From the NCBI RefSeq assembly GCF_015140455.1, contig NZ_AP024094.1, positions 1,488,001 to 1,552,000 of the forward strand: a DNA stretch of 64,000 bases, in the 5' to 3' direction. Every line of letters begins with the position of its first letter. Positions within the stretch are counted from its first letter, which is position 1. This document shows positions 1 to 10,670 of this stretch, piece by piece. Made by a program: the position numbers and the translations under genes. The DNA comes from Jeongeupia sp. HS-3. Its GTDB lineage: Bacteria; Pseudomonadota; Gammaproteobacteria; Burkholderiales; Chitinibacteraceae. The notes beneath the pieces are model-generated. The model was not told where the DNA came from. It worked only from the letters and a program-made list of their open reading frames with translations, and did not search any database.

Positions 1-276
1 GGCGGCACGCCCAATGTGGCCGCACGCACCGCGCTACGCATCGGCGCCGACGTGCCGGCGATGCTGAACAATGACCTGATCACCGAATTTGAAGTCGCAA
101 ATGCACTGAAACAAGTCATCGCGCTGTGCGAGTCGGTACAGGACTACGTCACCCGCGGCATGCTGGTGCAACTGCTTGACGACACCGAGCAGGATCATGC
201 TCACTGGCTCGAACAGCAACTGGGCCTGATCGAAGCACTGGGTTTGCCCAACTATCTGCAGCTGCAAGCTTCCTGA
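1..276 (+). CDS. bfr: Bacterioferritin, C-terminal part (5' end outside window)
   Basis: Iron-storage ferritin-like 24-mer; this is only the C-terminal ~91 residues, in frame from base 1. The sequence shows the family's last two helices: the ligand helix with ALCESVQDY (conserved Glu) and the ferroxidase-centre E-x-x-H in DTEQDHAHWLE, ending with the usual LxLIEALGLPNYLQ tail. It converges with bfd on the opposite strand, the usual partner that reduces and mobilises stored iron. A symmetrical terminator separates them. The family is clear; total length cannot be seen. Confidence 0.93.
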   Translation, partial: GGTPNVAARTALRIGADVPAMLNNDLITEFEVANALKQVIALCESVQDYVTRGMLVQLLDDTEQDHAHWLEQQLGLIEALGLPNYLQLQAS

Positions 277-295
277 TTCTTGCCGCGTCAACGCA

Positions 296-325
296 ACGGG
301 GCGCCCGATGGGCGCCCCGTTTGCA
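296..325 (+). terminator. Terminator between convergent bfr and bfd
   Basis: A perfect 11-bp stem (ACGGGGCGCCC at 296-306 and its complement at 310-320) with a GAT loop follows the bfr stop and lies just downstream of the bfd stop. The T-run is weak on the plus strand, so it may serve both genes. Confidence 0.7.
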
Positions 326-349
326 TTCGTAATCTTGCCTGTGATCCGG

Positions 350-568
350 TCAGGCGGCGGCCAAGCCGTCAAATGCGGGCACCGCATGCTCTTCGCGGGC
401 ATGCTGATGGATCGCCTCTTTCAATACATGCTTGGCACAGCTGGCACATTTGCCGCAACAGGTCGCCACTTGCGTTTCCTGCTTCAGTTCGACAAACGTT
501 CGCACCCCTCGCGAGACTGCGCGATGGATGTCTTTATCGGTGACGCTATTACAAACGCAAACGTACAT
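350..568 (-). CDS. bfd: Bacterioferritin-associated ferredoxin
   Basis: 72-aa [2Fe-2S] protein that binds bacterioferritin and passes electrons for iron release. The MYVCVCNSVTD start gives C4 and C6, and ATCCGKC gives C38 and C41, the family cluster pattern; length is typical. It is transcribed toward bfr. A strong Fur-box match lies 22 bp upstream of the ATG, so iron-starvation induction is expected, as known for bfd in other proteobacteria. Confidence 0.95.
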   Translation of the reverse strand: MYVCVCNSVTDKDIHRAVSRGVRTFVELKQETQVATCCGKCASCAKHVLKEAIHQHAREEHAVPAFDGLAAA

Positions 569-589
569 ACGAGGCCGGGCTCAAACAAT

Positions 590-608
590 GATAAGCATTC
601 TCATTATC
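590..608. promoter_or_regulatory. Fur box upstream of bfd
   Basis: GATAAGCATTCTCATTATC matches 15 of 19 positions of the consensus GATAATGATAATCATTATC and lies 22-40 bp upstream of the bfd start, a normal place for a Fur operator. Confidence 0.8.
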
Positions 609-688
609 TTATCAATCACCCGTACTTGCCAAGCCCTTCGCCCACATCCGATGGTGCACACCGACAAACGGCTTGATGGATGCCACGA

Positions 689-916
689 TCAGCAACGATG
701 CCCGTGCAAACCGGCAAGGCCCGCCTCCTCCGCCAGCTGGTCGCGCTGACCGCGAATCCGCTCCCAGATTTTCTCATGGAAGTAATAAGCTACCGTGTTC
801 ACCATGGGCTCGACCAGCGCCAACAGGCTGGCGACCCCCAAGCTCCCCGTCAGCAGGTAAGCCACAGCAAAGGCAACCGTGAAGTGGGTCGCTGCAAAAG
901 TTGCGGTCTTGATCAT
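689..916 (-). CDS. DUF2061 family small membrane protein
   Basis: 75-aa protein of unknown biochemical role. It starts MIKTATFAATHF and has two hydrophobic stretches (about residues 8-28 and 29-44) around a short turn, followed by YYFHEKIWERI, the pattern recognised in DUF2061 proteins, and a basic tail. It sits alone between bfd and purA on the minus strand. A 17/19 Fur-box match lies just upstream, so iron-responsive expression is likely, although its function is unknown. Confidence 0.8.
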   Translation of the reverse strand: MIKTATFAATHFTVAFAVAYLLTGSLGVASLLALVEPMVNTVAYYFHEKIWERIRGQRDQLAEEAGLAGLHGHRC

Positions 917-942
917 GGTCTTATTCCGGCATTAACCAATAC

Positions 943-961
943 GTTAATGATACTCATTATC
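943..961. promoter_or_regulatory. Fur box upstream of the DUF2061 gene
   Basis: GTTAATGATACTCATTATC matches the 19-bp Fur consensus at 17 positions and lies 27 bp upstream of the DUF2061 ATG at 916. It is one of four Fur-box-like sites in the window, all next to iron genes or, here, a gene of unknown role. Confidence 0.82.
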
Positions 962-1031
962 ATTTTTGCGTGGGCGAAAATATTCCTACCCTGCTGATAG
1001 GGCTTCGCTATCCCGCCACCCATTCAGCCAT

Positions 1032-1062
1032 AAAAAAAGCCCTGCAACAGCAGGGCTTTTTT
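1032..1062 (-). terminator. Rho-independent terminator of purA
   Basis: GCCCTGC-AACA-GCAGGGC stem-loop flanked by 7 A and 6 T, just past the purA stop at 1076. Read on the minus strand it is a perfect stem followed by a T-run. Confidence 0.9.
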
Positions 1063-1075
1063 CTTCGGGCGGCAA

Positions 1076-2383
<1,308 letters not shown>

Positions 2384-2451
2384 TCAAATCAAATGGAATT
2401 ACAAACGGAGCGCGCAGCGGGCGGCCGCGCAGACCGGAAAGAGTTGTTTCT

Positions 2452-3606
2452 TTAAGCCTTGTTGCCAAGGGCAACGACTTGCCAGCCGCCGTTATCACTG
2501 ACGAGCTGACGATCCACGCGAATTTCGTCGGGCACCACGCCCAGATCGACCACGACCGTTTCACCGGCAACTCGCAGCGCACGAATCGCAGCGATCAGCT
2601 GCGGGTCGTCACCAGCCGGCGCCAGAATACCGGGTGCGGCATCCGGAAAAGGCAGGCGCGTCAGTGCGCGCACATCAAGACTGAAGCCGGTCGCAGCACG
2701 CGCCCGGCCGAATTTTTCACCGACGCGGTCATAACGGCCACCGCGCGCCAGCGCATTGGCAAAGCCCTGGGTGTAGGCGGCAAAAACCAGACCGGTGTGA
2801 TAGTCGCTGCTTTTGACCTCGGCAAGGTCAAAACGCACGGTAATCTGCCGTGCCGACAAGGCCGAGGCCAGCGCCTGCAGTGCATCCAGCGCCTCGGCAA
2901 CGCCGGCAACGGCCGGCAACAGCGCGCGTGCGCGCTCCAGCGTTTCGGCTCCGCCATAGAGCGAGGGCAGTACGCACAGACCCTGTGCCAGAGCTTGCGG
3001 CAAATCGGCTGTGAGCGCCTTCAGCGTCGGCACATCCTTTTGCTGCAGCGCAATGAAAGCTTCATTGCGCGACGTGCCGTGCAGTTCGGCTGCATCCGCC
3101 AGCGCATGGAACAGCCCGATATGGCCGATATCCAGACGAATGTCGCTCAAGCCGGCCATACCCAGGCAGGCAAACAACAGCTCGATGATTTCCACATCGG
3201 CGGCCACGTCGGCGCTGCCATAGATTTCGGCACCAATCTGCCGAGGCTCGCGGGTCGACTGGATGCCGTCCGGGCGGGTATTGACCACAGAACCGGCGTA
3301 GCACAGCCGGGTCACGCCCTTGCGGTTCAGAATATGCGCATCGATCCGTGCCACTTGCGGCGTAATGTCCGCACGCAACCCCATTTGCCGACCGGTCAGC
3401 TCGTCGACAAGCTTGAAAGTCTTGAGGTTCAGCGCCGGATCATCAAGCAGGAACAGAGACTCTACATACTCGACCAAAGGCGGCATGACCAGTTCATAGC
3501 CATAACGGCCAAACAGATCGAGCATGCCGCGGCGCATGGTTTCAATCTGGCGCGCTTCGCGCGGCAAGACATCGGAAATGTATTCCGGAAGAATCCAGTT
3601 TCTCAT
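2452..3606 (-). CDS. hisZ: ATP phosphoribosyltransferase regulatory subunit
   Basis: HisRS-like paralogue that activates the short form of HisG in the first step of histidine synthesis. The 384-aa protein starts MRNWILPEYISDVLP and has class II synthetase-core remnants (LRADITPQVARIDAH, and LARGGRYDRVGEKFGR near residue 290). It lacks the full synthetase length and anticodon domain; true HisS is encoded separately at 10671. The ATG at 3606 is preferred over a TTG 12 bases upstream because HisZ proteins begin here. Confidence 0.95.
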   Translation of the reverse strand: MRNWILPEYISDVLPREARQIETMRRGMLDLFGRYGYELVMPPLVEYVESLFLLDDPALNLKTFKLVDELTGRQMGLRADITPQVARIDAHILNRKGVTRLCYAGSVVNTRPDGIQSTREPRQIGAEIYGSADVAADVEIIELLFACLGMAGLSDIRLDIGHIGLFHALADAAELHGTSRNEAFIALQQKDVPTLKALTADLPQALAQGLCVLPSLYGGAETLERARALLPAVAGVAEALDALQALASALSARQITVRFDLAEVKSSDYHTGLVFAAYTQGFANALARGGRYDRVGEKFGRARAATGFSLDVRALTRLPFPDAAPGILAPAGDDPQLIAAIRALRVAGETVVVDLGVVPDEIRVDRQLVSDNGGWQVVALGNKA

Positions 3607-3674
3607 GGTTCCAATCAAACCAAAGGCCCGCCGGCGAAGCCGGTCGGGCGCCTATTCATTCATCAACAGTCTCG

Positions 3675-3860
3675 TCAGCGCGCCGCCAATGCGAGCAGCG
3701 TGCCTCCAAGCAACGATACCAGACCAAACGCGCGAATGTGCCGGTCTGACAGACCGGCAATCCGCAACATATTACGTTTCCAGAGCGCTGGCATCGCAAA
3801 CGGCAGCACACCTTCGATCACCATGACCAGGGCGAGCGCCAATGCCAGCGTTTCGATCAC
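3675..3860 (-). CDS. DUF2065 family small membrane protein
   Basis: 61-aa protein with two hydrophobic segments (residues 3-23 and 42-60) around the basic loop WKRNMLRIAGLSDRHIR, as in DUF2065 (YjeT-type) proteins, which usually follow hflC. The start is GTG at 3860, overlapping the hflC stop by four bases (GTGA), implying translational coupling. Role unknown; the constant link with HflKC suggests a membrane-quality-control context. Confidence 0.85.
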   Translation of the reverse strand: MIETLALALALVMVIEGVLPFAMPALWKRNMLRIAGLSDRHIRAFGLVSLLGGTLLALAAR

Positions 3861-4732
3861 TTCGCGCCGCTCCGCGGATTCTTCATGTACTTGAAGAAAT
3901 CCGAACTCGGATCAACCACCAGCACATCGCTCTTCTTGCTAAAGCTTTGCTTGTAGGCGTCGAGGCTCTTGTAGAACGAGTAGAACTCCGGATTTTTGCC
4001 ATAAGCAGCCGAGTAGATCGCCGCAGCCTTGCCGTCACCGATACCCTTGAGCTGCTGGGCTTGGTTGTACGCATCGGCCATGATCACTTCGCGTTGTTTG
4101 TCGGCATCGGCCTTGATCTTTTCCGCATCAGCCGAACCTTCGGCGCGCAGCTGACTTGCCACCGCCTTGCGCTCGGACTGCATCCGTTCGTACACCGACG
4201 CCAGCGTGCTGTCCTCGAGCTCAACGCGTTTCACGCGCACATCAACCACACGCACACCAATCCGTGCGGCATCGGTATCGGCCACTTTTCGCACGTAAGC
4301 CATAACTTCTTCGCGCCGGCCGGAAATTACGTCCTGCACCGTGCGCTTACCGAACTCGTCGCGCAGCATATTGTTGACGGTATTGCGCAAACGCTCGACC
4401 GCCTTGCGCTCATCAAGGCCGACGGCTTTGTAGTAGCGCTCGACATCGACGATTTGCCACTTGATGTAACTGTCGACCTTGACGTTCATCTTCTCGATGG
4501 TTTGCACCCGCGCAGGCTGGCTTTCATCGATGGTCTGAATGCGCTTGTCGAAGTAGCGAACGTCTTGCAGCAGTGGAATCTTGAAATGGATGCCCGGCTC
4601 GCTGATGACCCGTTTGGCCTCGGAGAACTGGAAAACCACAGCAAACTGGCGCTGGTCAACGGTAAAGAAAGTCGTGCTCAGGATAAAGAGCGCGACCAGG
4701 ATCAGCGCCAGGGTAGGCAATATACGGTTCAT
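3857..4732 (-). CDS. hflC: FtsH modulator HflC (SPFH protein)
   Basis: With HflK it forms a large membrane complex around the FtsH protease and limits its access to membrane substrates. The 291-aa protein has an N-terminal membrane anchor (residues 5-24), the start of the SPFH domain (TVDQRQFAVVFQF), a long charged helical region around EGSADAEKIKADADKQRE and a short basic tail. It lies 12 bp after hflK and overlaps the DUF2065 gene, so hflX-hflK-hflC is probably co-transcribed. Confidence 0.97.
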   Translation of the reverse strand: MNRILPTLALILVALFILSTTFFTVDQRQFAVVFQFSEAKRVISEPGIHFKIPLLQDVRYFDKRIQTIDESQPARVQTIEKMNVKVDSYIKWQIVDVERYYKAVGLDERKAVERLRNTVNNMLRDEFGKRTVQDVISGRREEVMAYVRKVADTDAARIGVRVVDVRVKRVELEDSTLASVYERMQSERKAVASQLRAEGSADAEKIKADADKQREVIMADAYNQAQQLKGIGDGKAAAIYSAAYGKNPEFYSFYKSLDAYKQSFSKKSDVLVVDPSSDFFKYMKNPRSGAK

Positions 4733-4744
4733 GTTCTTTCCTCC

Positions 4745-5926
4745 TTATCGACCGTAACGCTCGCCGCGATCATTCGCGCGCGGTGCAGTAACCGGGGCCT
4801 GTGCGGCTTCGGCAACCGGCTTGGCGGCCTCGGGCGATGCCGGATTGGCCGCGGAGGAGGAGGAGGAAGACATCTGCATCAGCTTGTCGAGTGGCAAGTA
4901 GAGCAAATTGCTGCCCGACTTTTGATCAACCAGAACCTTGGTGGTGTTCTGATATATCTGCTGCATTGCATCCAGATACATCCGTTCACGCGTGACTTGC
5001 GGCGCCTTGGCATATTCGCTGGCAACCTGACCAAAGCGCGCGGCATCACCCTCGGCACGCGCAACGACCTGTTGCTTGTAACCTTCGGCTTCCTGCACCA
5101 GACGCGAAGCCATACCGCTGGCCTTGGGCACGACATCATTGGAATAAGCCGTGCCTTCGTTGATCAGCCGGGCCCTGTCCTGGCGCGCCTTAACCGCATC
5201 GGAGAACGCGGCCTGCACCTGCTCGGGCGGCTGTACATCGGAAATGTTGACCCGCGCCACCGCGATACCGGTTCCGTAGCGGTCAAGCAGCTCCTGCATC
5301 AATTCCTTGGTGTCTTCGCCAATCTTGCCGCGCCCTTCGTTCAGCACGTAATCGACCTTGTTCTTGCCGACGACTTCGCGAATGGCCGTCTCGGCGATCT
5401 GTTTGACCAGATCCTTGCCGTCCTTGTCGGTGCGACGGTTGTTGAAGACAAAATCTTTGGCCGACTTGAGCGTGTACTGAACCTCAAGCTGCACATCGAT
5501 AATATTCTGGTCGCCGGTCAGCATCACGGCTTCATCACCCGACTTGCCTTCCGCCCGGGCCCCGACATCAAGGCTGCGAATTTCGGTCACATTGACCTGT
5601 TCGCGGCTCTCGATCGGCCACGGCAGGCGCCAGTGCAAGCCCGATTTCTCCACCGTTTCGACGTAACGGCCAAAGCGCATGATGACGGCATTTTCCCGTT
5701 CATCCACAGTATAGAAACCAGACGCACCCCAAAGCACGAGTAGCACGGCAATGATTGCACCGATACCAGTCATGCCACCGCGGCCACTTAGCTGTGGTTG
5801 CGGCCCTTGACCGTTGCCCCCGCCGAAGAAGCGGGAAAGCTTGCTCGTCAGGTTACGGATCATTTCTTCGAGGTCAGGCGGGCCATCCTTGCGGCGGTCG
5901 CCCCATTGCGGGTCGTTTTGGCTCAT
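4745..5926 (-). CDS. hflK: FtsH modulator HflK (SPFH protein)
   Basis: Partner of HflC. The 393-aa protein has the family's Gly/Pro-rich cytoplasmic N-terminus (DPQWGDRRKDGPPDLEE), one membrane segment (about residues 55-73), a SPFH/band-7 domain starting GFYTVDERENAVIMRFG, a coiled region rich in Ala/Glu/Gln (QEAEGYKQQVVARAEGDAAR) and a low-complexity Ser/Ala/Pro tail. Its start lies 5 bp downstream of the hflX stop. Confidence 0.97.
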   Translation of the reverse strand: MSQNDPQWGDRRKDGPPDLEEMIRNLTSKLSRFFGGGNGQGPQPQLSGRGGMTGIGAIIAVLLVLWGASGFYTVDERENAVIMRFGRYVETVEKSGLHWRLPWPIESREQVNVTEIRSLDVGARAEGKSGDEAVMLTGDQNIIDVQLEVQYTLKSAKDFVFNNRRTDKDGKDLVKQIAETAIREVVGKNKVDYVLNEGRGKIGEDTKELMQELLDRYGTGIAVARVNISDVQPPEQVQAAFSDAVKARQDRARLINEGTAYSNDVVPKASGMASRLVQEAEGYKQQVVARAEGDAARFGQVASEYAKAPQVTRERMYLDAMQQIYQNTTKVLVDQKSGSNLLYLPLDKLMQMSSSSSSAANPASPEAAKPVAEAAQAPVTAPRANDRGERYGR

Positions 5927-5931
5927 TATCG

Positions 5932-7035
5932 TTAGTTATCCTCGGTGGGTTGGCTCATCAAATCGACCAAAGCAGAACGGAGTAGGTCCAAGCCATCCCC
6001 ACGCCTGGCACTCAGGCGTACGGCTTGAATTTTACCATACTCGTCCAGCAGGACGGCTGGCTCGCCGTCCTTCAGATCGATCTTGTTCCAGACCATCAAT
6101 TGCGGAATCTGTTCCGCACCAATTTCCTGCAAAACCACATTGACGGCTTCGATTTGTGCTTCGCGCAATGGATGATTGATATCCACGACGTGCAGCAACA
6201 GGTCGGCTTCGATCGTCTCTTCCAGAGTAGCTCGAAACGAGGCAACCAGCGTATGCGGCAGATTGCGAATGAAGCCCACCGTATCCGACAGGATCACCGA
6301 GTGCTCGGCATCCAGGAACAGTTTGCGGGAAGTCGTATCCAGCGTTGCAAACAACTGATCCGCCGCGTAGAGATTCGCCTTGGTCAGTGCATTGAAAAGC
6401 GTGGATTTTCCGGCATTGGTATAGCCGACGATAGACACCGTGAACTGGCCACGCCGCGTACGCGCGCGCCGCTGTGTGGCTCGCTGCTTTTGCACCGTGG
6501 CCAACTGCTCTTTCAAGCGTTTGACGCGGATACCGATCAAACGGCGGTCGGTTTCGAGCTGGGTTTCACCCGGGCCGCGTAGACCGATACCGCCTTTCTG
6601 CCGCTCAAGGTGTGTCCAGCCGCGGATCAGCCGCGTCTGGATATGCGCCAGCTGCGCCAGCTCGACCTGCAACTTGCCTTCAGCGGTACGAGCACGCTGG
6701 GCAAAAATATCCAGAATCAGCGTGGTGCGATCCAGTACCCGGCACTGCAAAACTCGCTCGAGATTGCGCTCTTGTGCCGGAGAAAGCTGATGATTGAAAA
6801 TCACCAGCGGCGCTTCGAGCGCGCGCACGGCTTCGGCAATCTCCTCGGCCTTGCCCTTCCCTGCAAAAAACGCAGCATCGGGCCTGGAGCGCTTGCCTTC
6901 GATGATAACCAGCGGTGCAACACCGGCGCTTTCGACCAACTGGACGAATTCGTCGACGCCATCGCGATAGTCTGGCTCGCCAAAATCGAGGCAAACCAAG
7001 ACGGCCGAGTCGCCGCCCTTGTGACGTTCAAACAT
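5932..7035 (-). CDS. hflX: Ribosome-associated GTPase HflX
   Basis: GTPase that splits stalled or heat-damaged 70S ribosomes. The 367-aa length is near the short form of the family. The N-terminal HflX domain includes FFAGKGKAEEI and the linker GGIGLRGPGETQLETDRR; the G domain has G1 GYTNAGKSTLFNAL, G3 DTVGF and G4 NKID. A terminator lies between this gene and hfq, so it may be expressed partly from its own promoter, unlike the E. coli hfq-hflX operon. Confidence 0.97.
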   Translation of the reverse strand: MFERHKGGDSAVLVCLDFGEPDYRDGVDEFVQLVESAGVAPLVIIEGKRSRPDAAFFAGKGKAEEIAEAVRALEAPLVIFNHQLSPAQERNLERVLQCRVLDRTTLILDIFAQRARTAEGKLQVELAQLAHIQTRLIRGWTHLERQKGGIGLRGPGETQLETDRRLIGIRVKRLKEQLATVQKQRATQRRARTRRGQFTVSIVGYTNAGKSTLFNALTKANLYAADQLFATLDTTSRKLFLDAEHSVILSDTVGFIRNLPHTLVASFRATLEETIEADLLLHVVDINHPLREAQIEAVNVVLQEIGAEQIPQLMVWNKIDLKDGEPAVLLDEYGKIQAVRLSARRGDGLDLLRSALVDLMSQPTEDN

Positions 7036-7077
7036 GCCTATCTTTTTTCATGGCCGAACAACACCGGCCCAAACAAA

Positions 7078-7109
7078 TGAAAACCCCGAAAGGCAGACGC
7101 CTGTCGGGG
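7078..7109 (-). terminator. Terminator downstream of hfq
   Basis: Between the hfq stop and the hflX start, the sequence folds on the minus strand as CCCCGACAGGC-GTCT-GCCTTTCGGGG (one mismatch) followed by TTTTC. It may be leaky or attenuating, since hfq and hflX are often co-transcribed. Confidence 0.6.
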
Positions 7110-7130
7110 CTGAAGCTACCGGGAACGCGA

Positions 7131-7394
7131 TCAGACTTCGCCAACAGGCGCAGCAACGGCGGCTTGCGGATTGTCATGCGGAATCGTCACCGGGCGCGAC
7201 GGCACCACAGTGGAAATGGCGTGCTTGTAAACCATTTGAGTCACGTTATTGCGAAGCAATACAACGTACTGGTCAAACGACTCAATCTGGCCTTGCAGCT
7301 TGATGCCGTTAACGAGGTAGATATAAACGGGAACGTGCTCTTTGCGCAGGATATTCAGGAACGGGTCTTGCAGCATTTGCCCCTTGGCACTCAT
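7131..7394 (-). CDS. hfq: RNA chaperone Hfq
   Basis: Hexameric Sm-like protein that pairs small RNAs with mRNAs. The 87-aa protein has the Sm1 region ([21 protein letters not shown]), the Sm2 signature ([22 protein letters not shown]) and a short acidic/Ala-rich tail. A GGAG ribosome-binding site precedes the ATG at 7394. It lies between der and hflX, the usual order in this lineage. Confidence 0.98.
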   Translation of the reverse strand: MSAKGQMLQDPFLNILRKEHVPVYIYLVNGIKLQGQIESFDQYVVLLRNNVTQMVYKHAISTVVPSRPVTIPHDNPQAAVAAPVGEV

Positions 7395-7491
7395 TGTTGT
7401 TCTCCGATGTGTTTGTTATTGGGCGAATAGATTTCGTCTTACGCTTATAGTACAGAACTTACCCAATCGCCACCATGTTGCTCCGCAACAA

Positions 7492-8853
7492 TCAGAACTT
7501 GCTTCTGGGCTTTGGCTTCGCCCCTGGCTTCTTGGTTTTATCGTCGTAAGGATTGGCGCTGCGCTTGAATTGCACGCGTAGCGGCGTGCCTTGCAACTTG
7601 AATACCTTCATGAAGCTGCGCTCCAGATAACGCCAGTAAGAGTCTGGCACTTGCTCAAGCGCATTGCCATGCACAATCACCACCGGCGGATTGGAACCAC
7701 CCTGGTGGGCGTAACGCATCTTCGGGCGGATTTTGCCGGAAAGAGGCGGCTGTTGGCGTTCAAGCATCAGCTGCAATGCATTGGTCAGCTTCGGCGTCGG
7801 GATCTTGATCATTGCCGCGGTGTAAGCTTGGTCGATCGACTTGAACAGCTCACCGATGCCCTGCCCGCCCAAGGCCGAGATGTAATGAAACTTGGCAAAA
7901 TCAAGGAAGGCCAGCTTGCGGTCGATTTCACGCTTGATACGATCGCGCTGTTCCTGATTAGCCGCTTCCCATTTATTCACGGCCACCACCAGAGCCCGAC
8001 CGGTTTCCAAGACGAAGCTGGCGACACGGGCATCCTGATCGGAGACCTCTTGCATCGCATCCAGCACCAACACCACGACGTTGGCATCTTCGATCGCCTG
8101 CATGGTCTTGATGACCGAGAATTTCTCGACCATCTCGGTGACCTTGCCGCGCTTGCGCACGCCAGCAGTATCGATGATCGTGTAAGGCGCGCCGTTACGC
8201 TCGAAATCGATGTACACCGAATCGCGCGTCGTACCCGGTTCGTCGAACGCAATCACCCGCTCTTCACCCAGCACCGCGTTGACCAGCGTGCTTTTCCCGA
8301 CGTTCGGGCGGCCAACAACGGCAAATTTCGGATGCTTCGCTTCTTCCTCTTCAACCGGAACTTCGAAACCTTCGAGAATTTCGTTGATCAGGTCGCGTAC
8401 GCCTTCACCGTGACTACCCGAAATGGCCACCGGATCACCAAGGCCAAGCTCGTAGAAGTCAGCGGTGACGACCGCACGCTGCATCCCTTCGACCTTGTTG
8501 ACCGCGACCCAGACCGGACGATCGATCTGGCGCAGCCGCTGCGCAATGATCTTGTCCTGCGGGGTGATGCCGACACGGCCATCGACGATAAAGACAATGG
8601 CATCGGCTTCGTCGACAGCTTGCAACGTCTGCCGCGCCATTTCGAACATGATGCCCTCATCAACCACGGGTTCAAAACCACCGGTATCGACGACAAAATA
8701 CGGTTTTTCACCGACGCGCCCATGGCCGTAATGACGGTCACGGGTCAAACCCGGCTGATCGGCGACGAGCGCATCGCGCGTCTTGGTCAGTCGGTTAAAA
8801 AGCGTGGACTTGCCAACATTTGGCCGGCCCACCAGGGCAATCGTCGGTTTCAT
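7492..8853 (-). CDS. der: Ribosome biogenesis GTPase Der (EngA)
   Basis: Double-GTPase needed for 50S subunit maturation. The 453-aa protein carries two G domains in tandem, each with an identical G1 core ([14 protein letters not shown] near residue 8, [14 protein letters not shown] near 180) and NKxE motifs (NKVEG, NKWEA). A C-terminal KH-like domain follows, then a basic Lys/Pro tail ([17 protein letters not shown]). The bamB stop is 4 bp upstream of the start, so the two are probably co-translated. Confidence 0.98.
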   Translation of the reverse strand: MKPTIALVGRPNVGKSTLFNRLTKTRDALVADQPGLTRDRHYGHGRVGEKPYFVVDTGGFEPVVDEGIMFEMARQTLQAVDEADAIVFIVDGRVGITPQDKIIAQRLRQIDRPVWVAVNKVEGMQRAVVTADFYELGLGDPVAISGSHGEGVRDLINEILEGFEVPVEEEEAKHPKFAVVGRPNVGKSTLVNAVLGEERVIAFDEPGTTRDSVYIDFERNGAPYTIIDTAGVRKRGKVTEMVEKFSVIKTMQAIEDANVVVLVLDAMQEVSDQDARVASFVLETGRALVVAVNKWEAANQEQRDRIKREIDRKLAFLDFAKFHYISALGGQGIGELFKSIDQAYTAAMIKIPTPKLTNALQLMLERQQPPLSGKIRPKMRYAHQGGSNPPVVIVHGNALEQVPDSYWRYLERSFMKVFKLQGTPLRVQFKRSANPYDDKTKKPGAKPKPRSKF

Positions 8854-8857
8854 TGGA

Positions 8858-9994
8858 TTACTTCACACCAAGTGCAAATACGTCGCCATTTTGCGACTGC
8901 ACAATCAATTTATTGTCAAAAACAACCGGCTCGGCCGCAATACGGTCGCCCGTGGTCGGCAGTTGGCCAACCAGGCTGCCGTCTTCAGGCTTGAGCAGGT
9001 GCACATAGCCCTGATAATCCGCCACGGCGACATAGTCGCCGAGGATGGCCGGCGAACCGACCTGACGTGCGACCAGCTTGTCCTGCTTCCACAAGCTGCG
9101 GCCCGTGCTGCGATCGTAAGCGAGCACATTGCCATCGGCATCGCTCACCGCCAGCACGCGATTGTTGCCCGCCACACCAGCGTAACTCGATACTTCGCGT
9201 GACCAGACCGGCGTACCGTTCAGAACGTTGAAGCACGACACCCGGCCCTGATAGGCAGCGGCGCAGACCATATTGCCGTTGATCTCAGGGGCGGAGACAA
9301 CGTCGGCAATCCGTTCCAGCTCGGTTGCGCCCTTGGGCTGCGCGACCGGGGTATCCCACAGCACTCGACCATCCTGCGCACCCAGCGCCACCAGACGACC
9401 GCCGGCAAGGCCGGCCACGGCAATGCCGCCGCGCAAGGTGAGCGGCGCGTAGTTACGCAGGATCAGCGCCGGCAGTTGCCGCTGGAACTGCCATTTGAGC
9501 GCGCCATCGGCAGCAGACAGCCCGCTGATTTTTCCGTCGACAGTCCGCACCAGCACGATGCCATCGGCAATCGCCGGTGGCGAAATGATTTCGCTACTGA
9601 CCTGCGCATGCCACTGCGCCTTGCCATCGTAGCTGTAGGTATAAACTTCACCCTTGAGCGTACCGACCGCGATCAGACCTTCGGCGGCACCGACACCGCC
9701 GGCAAGCGGTTTGTCGAGCTTGACCTGCCACTGCGTCGCGCCACTGGCCAGACTCAGTGCCGTCAGCCGATCGGGTTCACCAGCGACGACGACCTTGTCA
9801 CCGGCCAGCGCAGGCAGGAAGCGAAACGTCGTTTTGCCACCGGCCGATGCACGCCACAACTGCGTCAGGCCAGCCTCGTTATTGACCACCGGCAGAGGCG
9901 ACGGCGTCGGCGCATTGCTGATCGAACCGCAAGCGGCCAACAGCGCCAGCAACGGCAGCGACACGAGCAAACGGGTGGAGGACTTCATGTGCAT
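8858..9994 (-). CDS. bamB: Outer membrane assembly lipoprotein BamB
   Basis: Beta-propeller lipoprotein of the BAM complex that inserts outer-membrane beta-barrels. The 378-aa protein has a lipoprotein signal ending [10 protein letters not shown] (lipobox Cys), then repeated PQQ-like blades ([41 protein letters not shown]). The ATG at 9994 has AAGG six bases upstream and is preferred to the second ATG at 9988. The yfgM stop is one base before the start. Confidence 0.95.
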   Translation of the reverse strand: MHMKSSTRLLVSLPLLALLAACGSISNAPTPSPLPVVNNEAGLTQLWRASAGGKTTFRFLPALAGDKVVVAGEPDRLTALSLASGATQWQVKLDKPLAGGVGAAEGLIAVGTLKGEVYTYSYDGKAQWHAQVSSEIISPPAIADGIVLVRTVDGKISGLSAADGALKWQFQRQLPALILRNYAPLTLRGGIAVAGLAGGRLVALGAQDGRVLWDTPVAQPKGATELERIADVVSAPEINGNMVCAAAYQGRVSCFNVLNGTPVWSREVSSYAGVAGNNRVLAVSDADGNVLAYDRSTGRSLWKQDKLVARQVGSPAILGDYVAVADYQGYVHLLKPEDGSLVGQLPTTGDRIAAEPVVFDNKLIVQSQNGDVFALGVK

Positions 9995-9995
9995 C

Positions 9996-10625
9996 TCAAA
10001 CCTTCCCGAGCGCTTCGAGTTTAATTTCGACGAACTTCAGATTCGGCGCGTCCTTAGGGAGCTTGGATTGCGCATCGCGGTAGGCATCACGCGCGCCGGC
10101 GGTGTCACCTTTTTCCACCAGCACATCACCCCGCGCTTCGGCGAACAATGCGGTAAACGCGTCATCTTCGCGTGCTTGCAGGGTTGCAAGGGCAACATCG
10201 TACTGGCCCGCATCCAGCTGCAATGCAGCCAGGCGCAGACGCGCGACATCGCGCAAGGATGCTTCCTTGGCATTCGCCACGGCCCACTTCAGCTGCGTTT
10301 CTGCGGCAGCCGGATTGCTGGCGTTGACCTCGGCCTTGGCAGCCAGCAAGGCAGCGCGCGGCGCTTGGGCGGACGAGCCGTACTGCTGCTCGATCGTCTT
10401 GGCGGTCGCTGCGACTTTGCCCGGCTCCGCCTGTAATTGCGTCTCGGCCAAGCCATACAACTCGCCGGCCTTGTGAGCTTGCGAGGTCTGATAGTGGCCC
10501 CAGGCGAACCAGGCCCCCCAAGCGACCAGCCCGGCAATCACCGCACCGGTCAGCCACTTGCCCCAGTCATTCCACCAGGCTTTGAATTCGGCAATCTGTT
10601 CTTGTTCTTGCAGGTCAAACGCCAT
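9996..10625 (-). CDS. yfgM: Ancillary SecYEG translocon subunit (YfgM-like, TPR)
   Basis: 209-aa inner-membrane protein with a cytoplasmic start (MAFDLQEQEQIAEFKAWWNDWGK), one membrane segment (about residues 23-40) and a periplasmic helical TPR-like region. In E. coli YfgM links the Sec translocon to periplasmic chaperones. Position between hisS and bamB is the conserved context. Family assignment rests on architecture and position. Confidence 0.9.
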   Translation of the reverse strand: MAFDLQEQEQIAEFKAWWNDWGKWLTGAVIAGLVAWGAWFAWGHYQTSQAHKAGELYGLAETQLQAEPGKVAATAKTIEQQYGSSAQAPRAALLAAKAEVNASNPAAAETQLKWAVANAKEASLRDVARLRLAALQLDAGQYDVALATLQAREDDAFTALFAEARGDVLVEKGDTAGARDAYRDAQSKLPKDAPNLKFVEIKLEALGKV

Positions 10626-10670
10626 TACGGTCCCCGTGCAGTATTCTGTTGTTCAGTTGAATGTGGGCGA

